Below the pieces are notes generated by a model. The model saw nothing but the letters and a program-made list of their open reading frames with translations, made no database searches and was not told where the DNA came from. 64,000 nt of DNA from an uncultured Francisella sp. (lineage in GTDB: Bacteria; Pseudomonadota; Gammaproteobacteria; Burkholderiales; Neisseriaceae): the NCBI GenBank assembly GCA_943913135.1, contig CALTVE010000001.1:372001-436000 (forward strand). The letters run 5' to 3'. Made by a program: the position numbers and the translations under genes. Numbering within the stretch: position 1 is the first letter of the stretch; every line of letters starts with the position of its first letter. Below, piece after piece: positions 16,713 to 26,303 of this stretch.

Positions 16713-17562
16713 TTATTTTTCCGTTCTGAGCTTGCCTTTTTGCCTGTGCTTTAGTAAAAAATTTCTGCAAACCCTCCTGATCGGCTGATTGAAGCAATTT
16801 TTTTAATTGTGTTAAGTCTTGTTCAAAAAGCGACAATAATTCTATCAAGACTTGACGATTTTCTATACCTATCCCTACCCACATTGCCGGATTACTTGCA
16901 GCTATACGAGTAAAATCGCGAAAACCACTGCCCCCTAAGGCGATGGCTTCTTCTTCAATCCCTGCCATATAAGTGCTTGCTAAAAGCTGCGGCAAATGAC
17001 TTGCAGCACCCAATAGGTAATCATGCCTTTCAGCATCCATCTCTATAGGGATGGATCCTAAAGCCTGCCAAAATTCTTTGACTTGGTTTAAAGCCTCGCT
17101 CTGGTTTTTTTGTAAAGGACAAATAATGGTCTTTTTTTCATTAAAAAGATAGGCTCTCCCTGCAGCCGCACCACTTAGCTCAGTACCGGCAATGGGATGG
17201 ACCGGCACACACCATTCTAAACGATCGTTGAAAAAACGCTGATAGAGCGCTGCTACCGGGGCTTTAACACTGGCTACGTCTGTGAGTAAACAATTTTCTT
17301 TTAGGGGTAACTGAGAAAGCTTCTTTAAAACTTGCATGAACTGCAGTAAGGGTACCGCCAAAATAATACAATCTACCCCTTTCACGGTATCTTCTTCTAA
17401 AACGATGCTGCCTCTATCGATAATTTTTAAAGAAAGAGCCGTGTGTAAATTATCTAGGTCTGTGTCTATACCTATCACTTCATCAGCCAAAGCCAGTCTT
17501 TTTACATCACGTGCAATAGAAGAAGCTATTAGACCCACGCCAATCAATAGCAATTTTTTCAT
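16699..17562 (-). CDS. tyrA: Prephenate (or arogenate) dehydrogenase
   Basis: A 287-residue NAD(P)-binding protein with GVGLIASSIA (8-17), a slightly changed form of the usual GLIGGS motif, then ILAVPL, DVASVK, VHPIAGTELSG and SHLPQLLAS, all of the TyrA dehydrogenase family for tyrosine biosynthesis. No chorismate mutase or ACT domain is attached. It is the first gene of the minus-strand polysaccharide operon and overlaps wzm. There is no obvious metabolic link between tyrosine and the polysaccharide; the position may only reflect shared transcription. Confidence 0.92.
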   Translation of the reverse strand: MKKLLLIGVGLIASSIARDVKRLALADEVIGIDTDLDNLHTALSLKIIDRGSIVLEEDTVKGVDCIILAVPLLQFMQVLKKLSQLPLKENCLLTDVASVKAPVAALYQRFFNDRLEWCVPVHPIAGTELSGAAAGRAYLFNEKKTIICPLQKNQSEALNQVKEFWQALGSIPIEMDAERHDYLLGAASHLPQLLASTYMAGIEEEAIALGGSGFRDFTRIAASNPAMWVGIGIENRQVLIELLSLFEQDLTQLKKLLQSADQEGLQKFFTKAQAKRQAQNGKIIGEQ

Positions 17563-17600
17563 GCAACCGCCTTCCCGTGCCTAGCCACTTAAAGTAGAGA

Positions 17601-17639
17601 AAAGCGCCCCCAACCCAATTTGGCTGGAATAGGCGCTTT
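17601..17639 (-). terminator. Terminator downstream of the dsbC-like gene
   Basis: AAAGCGCC and GGCGCTTT form an 8-base stem around a 23-base loop that holds a further CCAA/TTGG pairing. On the minus strand a short T-run (TTTTCT) follows. It lies 18 bases past the stop of the dsbC-like gene, where the dcw transcript would end, and just upstream of tyrA. Confidence 0.65.
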
Positions 17640-17656
17640 AGCAGCTAAAGCAAAAA

Positions 17657-18424
17657 TTACTTGGATAAAGCCAAAATTTCCTTCAGCTGGGCAGAGCCGG
17701 CTGGCATACCAGAAATTACTTTACCATCGGCCAAAATTAAGGTAGGAGTACCATTGATATCCAGTTCTTTACCTAATTCTAAATTAGCACGTATCGGGTT
17801 ATCGCACCCTTTAGCCGGGGAGACGGCTTTATGTTTTAACATATATGCATGCCAAATTGCCCCTCGCTTGTCCTCCCCCTGGCACCAAATATCTTCTGCT
17901 ACTTTGGTGGAACCCGGATGTAGGCTTTCTATAGGAAACAAAAAAATATAAGCAGTATAGTTATCTACTTCCGTCAACTGCTGTTCTAATTTTTGGCAAA
18001 AAGGACATTTGGGATCAGAGAAAATAGCGATTTTTCCTTTGCCATTGCCTTTCACTATTTTAATCGCGCGATTGAATGGTAGCTTATCAAATGCTACCGT
18101 TTGCATAGATTTCGCCCTCTCTTCTGCTGCTTGAGTGTAATTGTATTTACCATCTAAAGAAAAAATATCACCCACGATGAAATGTTTTAAGCTTTTATCC
18201 AAATACACCACTTGATTACCTTGTAAAATAAATTGATATAAGCCTAGCTCTTTCTCATAGTGCACTTGTTTAATTTTAACGTCTTTGCCAACCAAAAAGC
18301 TTTCCATCGTCGCTTTAGCATGAGCTAAAGATTTTTCCTCTCCAGTGAGAGAGCAGGAAACCAAACCAATCGCTAAAAAACTGCTTACAATAAAAGCATT
18401 TATACTTTGCCAAGAAATTAACAT
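17657..18424 (-). CDS. DsbC-like thiol:disulfide interchange protein, predicted lipoprotein
   Basis: A 255-residue exported protein. The N-terminus is a hydrophobic leader ending in the lipobox LVSC (Cys24), so it is probably lipid-anchored. Residues about 38-100 resemble the DsbC dimerisation domain (FIVGDIFSLDGKYNY), and residues 125-255 form the thioredoxin fold with the active site CPFC (140-143) and cis-Pro motif NGTPT. Extra cysteines in WCQGED and KGCDNP recall DsbC. It should isomerise disulfides in the periplasm. The ATG overlaps the ftsZ stop (TGATG), so it is the last gene of the dcw transcript, where lpxC sits in E. coli. Confidence 0.88.
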   Translation of the reverse strand: MLISWQSINAFIVSSFLAIGLVSCSLTGEEKSLAHAKATMESFLVGKDVKIKQVHYEKELGLYQFILQGNQVVYLDKSLKHFIVGDIFSLDGKYNYTQAAEERAKSMQTVAFDKLPFNRAIKIVKGNGKGKIAIFSDPKCPFCQKLEQQLTEVDNYTAYIFLFPIESLHPGSTKVAEDIWCQGEDKRGAIWHAYMLKHKAVSPAKGCDNPIRANLELGKELDINGTPTLILADGKVISGMPAGSAQLKEILALSK

Positions 18425-19614
18425 CAGTCAGCTTGCTTTCTTAATGCAGCGGGAATTTGAAAACTATTCATCACCTCTTTATTGCGAAAATCTTCCGCTG
18501 TTGCAGTAATACGTTTACCCGAACGCCCCCCCCGACCAGATCGGATCATTGGCGAAAAATGAGAGCCCCCATAAGTTCCAGTCGACGCTTCTTCATTTTC
18601 TAAAATATGTAAGCGGCTACCACTGCGTAGATCTGCGCTGACATCGGAAAGGTCAGTGGCAATAATAGTCACCCGCATCGCATCTTCAGCTAAATTAGGA
18701 TCTTCTACGACTCCAAGCTTCATTTCTGCCTCAGGATCAATCCGACTGCGAATTAATTCCATAATTTCTTTTTGTTCAGACAGTTTCAAAGAACCCGGTG
18801 CAGTGGTTAAATTCACCAGCACGCCTTTAGCGCCTTCTAAAGAAATATTATCTAAAAGAGGATTAGAAATAGCTTTTTCTATCGCTAGACGCGCCCGATC
18901 AGCACCAGATTCTTGACCGGTACTCATCATTGCCATACCTTTAATGCGCATCACGTTTTTTACATCATTAAAATCTAGATTGATTAATCCTTGACTCGTC
19001 ACTACTTCATGTATTCCTTGTACCGCAGCGGTGAGCACCCCATCTGCTTCACGGAATGCTTCGCGCACTGTAGTATCTTCTCCTAAGGCTTCCCATAAAT
19101 TATCGTTTTTAATCACGATTAAAGAATCTACCCAATCGCGCAATTCATCGATGCCCGCAGAAGCAATTTGTGTTCTTTTACCTTCATAGCTAAAAGGGTA
19201 AGTTACCACTCCTACGGTTAAAATTCCTAAATCACGCGCAATTTCAGCGATCACTGGGGACGCTCCAGTACCGGTACCGCCCCCCATACCCGCAGTAATA
19301 AACAACATTTGTGCATCTTTAATCGCTTCTTGTAAAGCTTCTTTTTCTTCCTCAGCTGCTCTACGGCCTACTTCAGGATCGGCTCCTGCTCCTAAACCTT
19401 TCGTCAAATCGGTCCCTAATTGAATTTTAATAGGCGCTTCCGAAGCTGCTAAAGTTTGCGCATCGGTATTGGTGGCAATAAACTCAACGCCCGACAGATT
19501 GGAGCGAATCATATTGTTGATCGCGTTGCACCCGCCCCCACCTACTCCGATGACTTTAACCACCGCGTTGCCATTTACTCTTTTTTCTTCCACAATGTTA
19601 TATTCTAAATCCAT
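18424..19614 (-). CDS. ftsZ: Cell division protein FtsZ
   Basis: The tubulin-like GTPase that forms the Z-ring. Length is 396 residues. Visible are IGVGGGGCNAINNM (22-35), the GTP-binding GGGTGTG at 111-117, the synergy-loop region after NLDFNDVKNVM, a short linker, and a C-terminal peptide ending IPAALRKQAD, which binds FtsA and ZipA. AAGGAG stands about 10 bases before the ATG. A 62-base gap separates it from ftsA, containing an imperfect TTGAAA...TTTCAA inverted repeat but no convincing extra promoter. Confidence 0.99.
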   Translation of the reverse strand: MDLEYNIVEEKRVNGNAVVKVIGVGGGGCNAINNMIRSNLSGVEFIATNTDAQTLAASEAPIKIQLGTDLTKGLGAGADPEVGRRAAEEEKEALQEAIKDAQMLFITAGMGGGTGTGASPVIAEIARDLGILTVGVVTYPFSYEGKRTQIASAGIDELRDWVDSLIVIKNDNLWEALGEDTTVREAFREADGVLTAAVQGIHEVVTSQGLINLDFNDVKNVMRIKGMAMMSTGQESGADRARLAIEKAISNPLLDNISLEGAKGVLVNLTTAPGSLKLSEQKEIMELIRSRIDPEAEMKLGVVEDPNLAEDAMRVTIIATDLSDVSADLRSGSRLHILENEEASTGTYGGSHFSPMIRSGRGGRSGKRITATAEDFRNKEVMNSFQIPAALRKQAD

Positions 19615-19676
19615 TTACCGACACTCCTTAGTTTGAAACCCTTATCCCGCTTTCAAGCCCTTTTATTTAAAAAACA

Positions 19677-20900
19677 CTAGAAATATTCACGCAAAAAATT
19701 TATCACTCTATGAAAGACATTACTTTTCTGGCCATAGTTCATAGAGTAATCCTTATTACGCCTTTCTTCAGCATACTGCAGCAAACCAATTACAGTCGCA
19801 TAGCGTGGATTTTTTAAACGCTCTGCCATACCGCCAATTTCGTGAGGCACACCAATGCGTACCGGTAAATCAAACATATCTTCTGCCAATTCCACCATGC
19901 CTTCTAATAAGGCACTGCCCCCAGTGATGACGACTCCGGAAGTTAAAAGTTCTGCGGGACAATTAGCATGCTCTAGTTCATTGATCACGACTTCTAAGAT
20001 ATCTTCTACTCGAGGTCCAATGATGCTGGCAAGATTCTTACGCGAAATTTGTCTGGGTTGACGGTTACCTACGCTAGGCACCTCGATCATTTCCTCTTGA
20101 TCTTCCAAGTTCACTAGCGCTAAGCCATGATTAATTTTGATATATTCCGCCGCAGCGTGGGGAGTACGTAAAGCCTGAGCGAGATCTTTCGTGATAAGGT
20201 CCCCCGCCACCGGTATAACCGCCGTATGACGAATGGCACCGTTAACATATACAGTGATATCCGTGGTGCCCCCTCCAATATCAATACAACAGGCCCCCAA
20301 TTCTTTTTCATCTTCGGTTAACACAGCAAGAGAGCTCGCCAAAGGCTGCAAAACAATCGCTTCTGTAGATAAACCGCAGCGATAAACACATTTTTCCAAA
20401 TTTTGGATCGCCGTCACTCCCCCGGTAATAATATGAACCCCAGTTTCCAAGCGCATACCGCTCATACCTAAAGGTTCTTTTACCCCAGTCTGTTCATCGA
20501 TTATAAATTCGCGCATCACCGTGTGCAATACTTGATGATCCATGGGGATATGAATGGCTTTTGCTCCTTCAATGGCGCGGGCAATATCCGCTTCTCTCAC
20601 TTCGCCATCTTTAATTTTCACTACACCCTTGGAATTTATACTGCGAATGTGATTCCCCGCAATACCAATAACCACCTGTTCTATTTCGCGATCTGCCATG
20701 CGTTGCGCTTCGGCCACTGCTTCTTGAATCGACTGCGCAGTTCTGTCGATATTGGTAACCATTCCAGCCCGTAATCCGTGAGAGACCGCTTCGCCCATGC
20801 CGACGACATCAATCCCTCCGCCTTCCTGCATTTCTGCCAGCAGGGCCACAATCTTAGAGGTTCCTATATCAAGAGCGCAAATATATCTTTTATCTCTCAT
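19677..20900 (-). CDS. ftsA: Cell division protein FtsA
   Basis: The actin-like membrane tether for FtsZ. Length is 407 residues. Motifs are ALDIGTSKIVALLAEM near the N-terminus (phosphate 1), CIDIGGGTTDITVY (phosphate 2) and TGGSALLEGM (adenosine). The C-terminal stretch NVFHRVINFLREYF is the expected amphipathic membrane-targeting helix. The start overlaps ftsQ by 4 bases. It is part of the ftsQ-ftsA-ftsZ block. Confidence 0.98.
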   Translation of the reverse strand: MRDKRYICALDIGTSKIVALLAEMQEGGGIDVVGMGEAVSHGLRAGMVTNIDRTAQSIQEAVAEAQRMADREIEQVVIGIAGNHIRSINSKGVVKIKDGEVREADIARAIEGAKAIHIPMDHQVLHTVMREFIIDEQTGVKEPLGMSGMRLETGVHIITGGVTAIQNLEKCVYRCGLSTEAIVLQPLASSLAVLTEDEKELGACCIDIGGGTTDITVYVNGAIRHTAVIPVAGDLITKDLAQALRTPHAAAEYIKINHGLALVNLEDQEEMIEVPSVGNRQPRQISRKNLASIIGPRVEDILEVVINELEHANCPAELLTSGVVITGGSALLEGMVELAEDMFDLPVRIGVPHEIGGMAERLKNPRYATVIGLLQYAEERRNKDYSMNYGQKSNVFHRVINFLREYF

Positions 20901-21736
20901 GCCTGTTCCGCGTCTGTGGGCGTCTTATTTACCGATCTACCCTGTTGTTGATATTCTACTTGATTGCCTTTCTCCGGTATAGGGGAGTGTTCCTTTTTGT
21001 TGCCATATTTCACTGCAAAACCCGAGCGATATTCAAGATGTATCTCTTCAATCGTAACGCCACTGTGTTGCGCCAAGAGCTTGGGCCATACTAAGGCTAA
21101 AGACTGAAGACGTTGGATCATTTCTTTTCTGCCTGCAAACAAAATAGGTCCCTCTTGCGTATAAAAAATCCATGCAGAACGGTTGGTATATTCTAACTGT
21201 TTTAGATGTAAACCCATCATTTGAATATAAGGCTGTGCCTGCCGGTAGAACGTAAACACTAATTTTTCAGTTCTGGGTGGAGCTTTAAAAAGTACTAAAT
21301 TCTTATCACTTTCTCCCGAAAAAAGGATTCCTTTTCGATCCATCAGTAAGTTTGTCCCACTTTGCCAACGCGCAATAGGCAGATGTTCATATATCTGAAT
21401 ATTAATGGTATGGGGCCACACCCGTTGCACCTGCACTTTTTCTATCCAAGACAGCTGTTCAAAGGATTTTTTGACAGAAGATAAACGTATTTTTAGAAGA
21501 TTATTGTTTTGACGATAAGGCGCCAGTGCCTGGTTTATTTCTTTAGCACTAACGTGTTTTAAAGGTCCAGTAGCGCTGCTAACATTGAAATTACGCAAAG
21601 CAAACCAAGTGGAATAGTTATAAAGCCAATAAATAAAAACTAAAAAACCACTCAGTATCAATAAAGCGATAATATCGTAAGCTATACTGCGCAAGGTATC
21701 TGGTTTTTTATAAAGACGGTCCCTATTAGGACGCAT
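20897..21736 (-). CDS. ftsQ: Cell division protein FtsQ
   Basis: A bitopic divisome protein of 279 residues. One membrane segment at about residues 18-39 follows a short basic N-terminus. The POTRA domain starts near FNVSSATGPLKHVSAKEINQAL, and the beta domain holds WIEKVQVQRVWPHTINIQIYE with the typical WP turn. It connects FtsB-FtsL to the ring. The gene overlaps ddlB by 11 bases and ftsA by 4 bases. The C-terminal 40 residues are polar and probably disordered. Confidence 0.96.
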   Translation of the reverse strand: MRPNRDRLYKKPDTLRSIAYDIIALLILSGFLVFIYWLYNYSTWFALRNFNVSSATGPLKHVSAKEINQALAPYRQNNNLLKIRLSSVKKSFEQLSWIEKVQVQRVWPHTINIQIYEHLPIARWQSGTNLLMDRKGILFSGESDKNLVLFKAPPRTEKLVFTFYRQAQPYIQMMGLHLKQLEYTNRSAWIFYTQEGPILFAGRKEMIQRLQSLALVWPKLLAQHSGVTIEEIHLEYRSGFAVKYGNKKEHSPIPEKGNQVEYQQQGRSVNKTPTDAEQA

Positions 21737-22625
21737 AACTCAAAATCCTTAGACACAATTCCTGAAAACTTAAGCCCGCCACTTTAGCTGCCATTGGCAT
21801 AAGACTATGGCTTGTCATACCAGGAACCATATTAATCTCTAAAAGAGAAAAATCGCCTTGAGCATTTCTCATAAAATCTACCCGTCCAAACCCTTCCCCT
21901 CCAACACTGGCAAAAGCGCTTTTAGCCAAAGACTGAGAGATTTTTTCCTCTTGCTCAGTAAGTAAAGCAGGGCATAAATAACGTGTATCATTTCTTAAAT
22001 ATTTTGATTCGTAATCGTAAAATTCATTGGTCGGTTCAATTTTAATCACGGGTAAAGCAGTTTCACCCACAATGGCACATGAATATTCCCCCCCATTTAA
22101 AAATTCTTCTGCTATCAATACTGGATGCTGCTTTTTTAGTTGGCTAAATTCTTGAATAAGTTCCTGTTTACTTTTTACTTTTCTTACTCCCACACTGCTG
22201 CCTTCGGTGAGCGGTTTTAAAAATAAAGGAAAACCTAAGGCTTCTGCTTTATTTAAATCACCTTCCTCTCTTATCAAAGAAAAAGGAGCTGTTTTTAAGC
22301 CAATACTTTGCCATATTAATTTGGTAAGGTATTTATCAAAGGCCAGCATGCACGCTTTCGCCTTTGATCCTGTTTGGGAAATACCCAGCATGTGCAAAGC
22401 AGCCTGTATCTCCCCATTTTCACCCCATCCTCCATGTAAGAGATTAAACACTGCTTCTACGCCTATTTTTTTTAAGTTTTCTAAAGGCTCACAGCTGGGA
22501 TCAAAAAGATAAATGTTTAATCCCGCTTTTTTTAATACAGTCGCTACTGCTTCGCCGCTTTGTAAGGATACTTCTCGTTCGGAAGAATCTCCGCCATATA
22601 GCACAGCTACCTTATGAAAGTGCAC
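21726..22625 (-). CDS. ddlB: D-alanine--D-alanine ligase
   Basis: Makes the D-Ala-D-Ala dipeptide for peptidoglycan, using ATP. The 299-residue ATP-grasp protein shows VLYGGDSSEREVSLQSG (8-24), LLHGGWGENG, PLTEGSSVGV, and the metal site FLLEINMVPGMTSHSLMP-type C-terminal motif. It lies between murC (14-base overlap) and ftsQ (11-base overlap). murB, found between murC and ddl in some relatives, is absent. Confidence 0.97.
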   Translation of the reverse strand: MHFHKVAVLYGGDSSEREVSLQSGEAVATVLKKAGLNIYLFDPSCEPLENLKKIGVEAVFNLLHGGWGENGEIQAALHMLGISQTGSKAKACMLAFDKYLTKLIWQSIGLKTAPFSLIREEGDLNKAEALGFPLFLKPLTEGSSVGVRKVKSKQELIQEFSQLKKQHPVLIAEEFLNGGEYSCAIVGETALPVIKIEPTNEFYDYESKYLRNDTRYLCPALLTEQEEKISQSLAKSAFASVGGEGFGRVDFMRNAQGDFSLLEINMVPGMTSHSLMPMAAKVAGLSFQELCLRILSYAS

Positions 22626-24054
22626 GTTGCTTTTCCTTTGCTAAAGCCAACAGCTCGCTCGGTACGCGGCTGATATTCCCTGCGCCCATGGTTAAAATTA
22701 AATCTCCTTCTCGTGCTTGTTCGAGCACCAGAGGAGCCAGTTTTGTTAGATCCGCTTCATAAATTAATTTACTATCCATATTTTGCAGCCTTAAGCTGCG
22801 AGCTAAAGCGCGGCTATCGGCATTATCAATACGTTTTTCGCCTGCCGCATAGACTTCAGTTAAAATCAACAAATCTGCTGTTTTCAATTCCTTAATAAAA
22901 TCTTCGAACAAATCACGTGTGCGCGTATAACGGTGCGGTTGGAACACCAATACCAAACGCCGATTGGGATAGGCCAAACGTGCCGCTTCTATCGTGGTAT
23001 GCAGTTCCACCGGGTGATGACCATAATCGTCAAATAATAAGGCATGGCCCCTTCGATGCGGTAAAAATACTTTACCATAATTTTGAAAGCGTCGACCTAC
23101 ACCAGAAAATTTTTCTAAACCCTGCTGAATCGCTTGTACTTTTGCCCCACATTCTAAAGCGACACCAATGGCTCCTAAAGCATTTAATACGCTGTGCCGA
23201 CCGGGAAAATTTAAGCGAGCTGGAAAGGTGCGTTTGCTAAAACGCCCTTCTTTTATATGGACGATAAATTCCATGGTACTGCCTACCCCTTTAACATCGC
23301 TTGCCCATATGTCCGCTTCATTCGTAAAGCCGTAGGTACGATAAGGTTTTTTGATTTCTGGCAAAATGTGGCGGACATGTTCACTTTCCAAGCACAGAAA
23401 AGCCACACCGTAAAAAGGCATCCGTCCTAAAAACTCTATAAAAGCTTGATATAGTTTTTCATAACTGAAGCCATAAGTTTGCATATGGTCTTCATCAATA
23501 TTGGTGATGATAGAAAAAATAGGGGTTAAATACAGGAAAGATGCATCCGATTCATCGGCTTCCACTACTATATAATCACCCTTGCCCAATTTGGCGTTAG
23601 CAGCTAAAGAATTCAGTCTTCCACCAATCACATAGGTCGGATCTAAGCCTGCTGCATCAAGAATAGTGGCCAGTAAACTGGTGGTAGTGGTTTTGCCATG
23701 CGTACCTGCCACTGCAATACCTCTTTTAAAACGCATTAATTCAGCTAACATGAGTGCACGAGGAATGACAGGAATACTGCTTTCCATTGCTGCCAACAGT
23801 TCTGGATTATCGGAGTGAATGGCGCTGGATACGACTACGACTTCAGCATTTTCTACATTTTCCTTGCGGTGATTGGGGTACACCCTAACCCCGAGCGCCT
23901 GTAAATGTTGAGTACTACTGCTGTTGACTTGATCTGAACCAGATACGGTATAGCCCAAGTTATGTAGCACTTCGGCAATACCACACATGCCACTGCCCCC
24001 TACACCGATAAAATGAATATGCTCTACTCTATCCTTCATACTGCTTTCAATCAT
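22612..24054 (-). CDS. murC: UDP-N-acetylmuramate--L-alanine ligase
   Basis: The first Mur ligase, adding L-Ala to UDP-MurNAc. Length is 480 residues. The N-terminal Rossmann motif GVGGSGMCGIAE (17-28), the P-loop GTHGKTT at 117-123, the EADESDASF motif, and DDYGHHPVE in the C-terminal half are diagnostic. The annotated ATG has no strong ribosome binding site after a long A-run; an internal ATG five codons later (MKDRVEHIH) is a possible alternative. It begins 3 bases after murG. Confidence 0.98.
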   Translation of the reverse strand: MIESSMKDRVEHIHFIGVGGSGMCGIAEVLHNLGYTVSGSDQVNSSSTQHLQALGVRVYPNHRKENVENAEVVVVSSAIHSDNPELLAAMESSIPVIPRALMLAELMRFKRGIAVAGTHGKTTTTSLLATILDAAGLDPTYVIGGRLNSLAANAKLGKGDYIVVEADESDASFLYLTPIFSIITNIDEDHMQTYGFSYEKLYQAFIEFLGRMPFYGVAFLCLESEHVRHILPEIKKPYRTYGFTNEADIWASDVKGVGSTMEFIVHIKEGRFSKRTFPARLNFPGRHSVLNALGAIGVALECGAKVQAIQQGLEKFSGVGRRFQNYGKVFLPHRRGHALLFDDYGHHPVELHTTIEAARLAYPNRRLVLVFQPHRYTRTRDLFEDFIKELKTADLLILTEVYAAGEKRIDNADSRALARSLRLQNMDSKLIYEADLTKLAPLVLEQAREGDLILTMGAGNISRVPSELLALAKEKQRALS

Positions 24055-24057
24055 AAT

Positions 24058-25134
24058 CTATTTTTTTTTCTGAACCTCTGTTAAGGCTATTAACGCTGAT
24101 GCGATCTTAAAGGCAGCATCACTTTTGCTGGCCTCCCGAGCTTGCTGTGCCCAACTTAAACATCTTTGCCGGGATAAAGATCTAAGCTGTTCAACCATTG
24201 TTTCTTCTGTAAAATGAGGTTGCGCCACCACCACCCCTGCCCCCAAACTAGCAAAAACTTGTCCGTTCTTAGTTTGGTGATCATCCACCGCTAAAGGATA
24301 AGGCACTAAGAACCCCCCTAGCCCTGCCGCTTCTAGTTCTGATAACGTCAATGCCCCAGCACGGCAAATAAGATAATCAGTTTCACTATAAACACTCGCT
24401 ATATCCTGGATAAACCCCACCACCTGGGCTTCTACACCTGCACGTCGATAGCTTTTTTCTACTTCCTGCTGACGATTTTCCCCCGTCTGATGTAAAATAA
24501 TGGGCCTATCTTCATATTTTAAGTGGGCAATAATAGCGGGTAAACGTTGATTAAACACTTCCGCCCCTAAAGATCCTCCTAATACCAATAAGCGCAAAGG
24601 CCCTCTCCTGCCTTCAAAGCGCAGAGCAGGCAAAGGCAATGCCACGATTTCTTGGCGCACAGGATTACCGACATAGCCTTCCTTATCGGAAAAAGTATCG
24701 GGAAAAGCATAAAATACTCGTTTCGCAATTTTAGAAAGTAAACGGTTGGCTAAACCGGGAATAGCATTCTGTTCATGAACCGCTAATGGAATGCCTTTTA
24801 GATAGGCTGCCACTCCTCCAGGAAAAGTAACAAAGCCGCCAAAACCTATCGCCGCAGCAATGTGGTAACGGTCAATGATTTTTTTCACATCGCGAATCGA
24901 AGAAATAAGCATTCCTGGCATTTCAACCATTCTTTTCAACCCTTTACCTCGCAGGCCTTTCATCGGAATGATTTCTAAAGGAAAACCGTACTTCGGCAGC
25001 AATCGTTCTTCCATAGAGTCTTGACTGCCTAGCCAGATCACTTCGTTTCCCTTATCCTGTAAAACCTCAGCGACCGCTAAAGCGGGAAAAATATGTCCGC
25101 CAGTACCCCCCGCCATGATTAAATAGCGCTTCAT
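24058..25134 (-). CDS. murG: Lipid II synthase, UDP-GlcNAc transferase MurG
   Basis: A membrane-associated GT-B enzyme that adds GlcNAc to lipid I. Length is 358 residues. The N-terminal G-loop MAGGTGGHIFPALAVA, the second glycine loop LVLGGSLGAEVFNQ, the HQTGE segment, and CRAGALTLSELEAAGLGG in the C-terminal domain are family signatures. It overlaps ftsW by 4 bases. Confidence 0.98.
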   Translation of the reverse strand: MKRYLIMAGGTGGHIFPALAVAEVLQDKGNEVIWLGSQDSMEERLLPKYGFPLEIIPMKGLRGKGLKRMVEMPGMLISSIRDVKKIIDRYHIAAAIGFGGFVTFPGGVAAYLKGIPLAVHEQNAIPGLANRLLSKIAKRVFYAFPDTFSDKEGYVGNPVRQEIVALPLPALRFEGRRGPLRLLVLGGSLGAEVFNQRLPAIIAHLKYEDRPIILHQTGENRQQEVEKSYRRAGVEAQVVGFIQDIASVYSETDYLICRAGALTLSELEAAGLGGFLVPYPLAVDDHQTKNGQVFASLGAGVVVAQPHFTEETMVEQLRSLSRQRCLSWAQQAREASKSDAAFKIASALIALTEVQKKK

Positions 25135-26303
25135 AAACGATGTCCTAAAGCAATGCGCTTACTTTCATAATCGATGCGCATCAAAATAGTTCCAGCTACA
25201 ATACAAGCAAGCAAAGAAGAACCACCATAGGATATAAAAGGCAAGGTCAAACCTTTAGTGGGCAGTACCCCGGCGTTAATCCCTAAATGCATAAATGCTT
25301 GTAACCCTATCCATAAGCCGATCCCCTTAGCAATATAAGAAGAATAATAACACTCTAAATTGCTTGCCCGTTTACTGATGGCAAACGCACGAATCACAAA
25401 CCACAGATAAACTAAACATAAAAATAAAGTAAACACTGCACCCAGTTCTTCCGTCATTAAGGAGGCGATAAAATCTGTATGCAATTCTGGTAGACCATAG
25501 CGCGCCATACCATTACCGAGTCCTACACCGAAAAAATGACCATTGGCATTAGCGATAAACGATTGAATCGTTTGATAACCTGCCCCTAAAGGATCGGATT
25601 CTGGGTTTAAAAAAATCATGATTCGCTCAATCCGATAGGGAGCGATCAAAATTGCTCCGATCACTGCTAACACTGCCAACAAAATAATCACCAAAAACCA
25701 GGATAAACGTACTCCTGCTACAAACAATAAAGATAAAGTAATTAAAAAAATAATAACAGTAGAACCTAAATCACCGCTTGCCAAAATTAAAGCAGCTCCC
25801 AATCCAGAGGGAACACCCACGGACCATACTTTTTTAAAATCATTTAATACTTCTTGACGTCGATATAAATAACTTGCTAGATAAAGCACCACGGCAATTT
25901 TAAAAAGTTCTGCCGGTTGGAAATTAACCAAGCCCGCCACTCGTATCCAACGCCGCGCTCCATTGACTTCCGTACCCACAATCAGCACTAAAACAAGCAT
26001 CAACAGACTAATAATCAATAAATAAGGAGTTAATCTAAGAAGGCGCTTCATTGGAATAAATAAAAACCAAATTAAAGCAATAACTACCGATACCAGAACC
26101 ACCCCCCCTTGACGGGCCAAATAGTAGTAGGGCCTGTCCGCTTGATGCAAATTTCCATCAACCGAAGCGGAATAAATCATAATTAAGCCCAGAGCGACTA
26201 GCAGTATCATTGTCCATAATAAAGGTAAATCCAATGCATCGCTATTGAGACGATTGTCTTCGCCAATCATACGCCGGCTTAAAAAGCTATCCCTGTTCGG
26301 CAT
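25131..26303 (-). CDS. ftsW: Peptidoglycan glycosyltransferase FtsW
   Basis: A SEDS-family polymerase of septal peptidoglycan. The 390-residue protein has about ten membrane segments. Recognisable motifs are MIYSASV after the first segment, NGARRWIRVAGLVNFQPAELFKIA, with the conserved acidic pocket downstream (GNGMARYGLPELHTDF), and LPFISYGGSSL near the C-terminus. It works with FtsI, encoded six genes upstream. It overlaps the end of murD by 17 bases. Confidence 0.98.
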   Translation of the reverse strand: MPNRDSFLSRRMIGEDNRLNSDALDLPLLWTMILLVALGLIMIYSASVDGNLHQADRPYYYLARQGGVVLVSVVIALIWFLFIPMKRLLRLTPYLLIISLLMLVLVLIVGTEVNGARRWIRVAGLVNFQPAELFKIAVVLYLASYLYRRQEVLNDFKKVWSVGVPSGLGAALILASGDLGSTVIIFLITLSLLFVAGVRLSWFLVIILLAVLAVIGAILIAPYRIERIMIFLNPESDPLGAGYQTIQSFIANANGHFFGVGLGNGMARYGLPELHTDFIASLMTEELGAVFTLFLCLVYLWFVIRAFAISKRASNLECYYSSYIAKGIGLWIGLQAFMHLGINAGVLPTKGLTLPFISYGGSSLLACIVAGTILMRIDYESKRIALGHRL

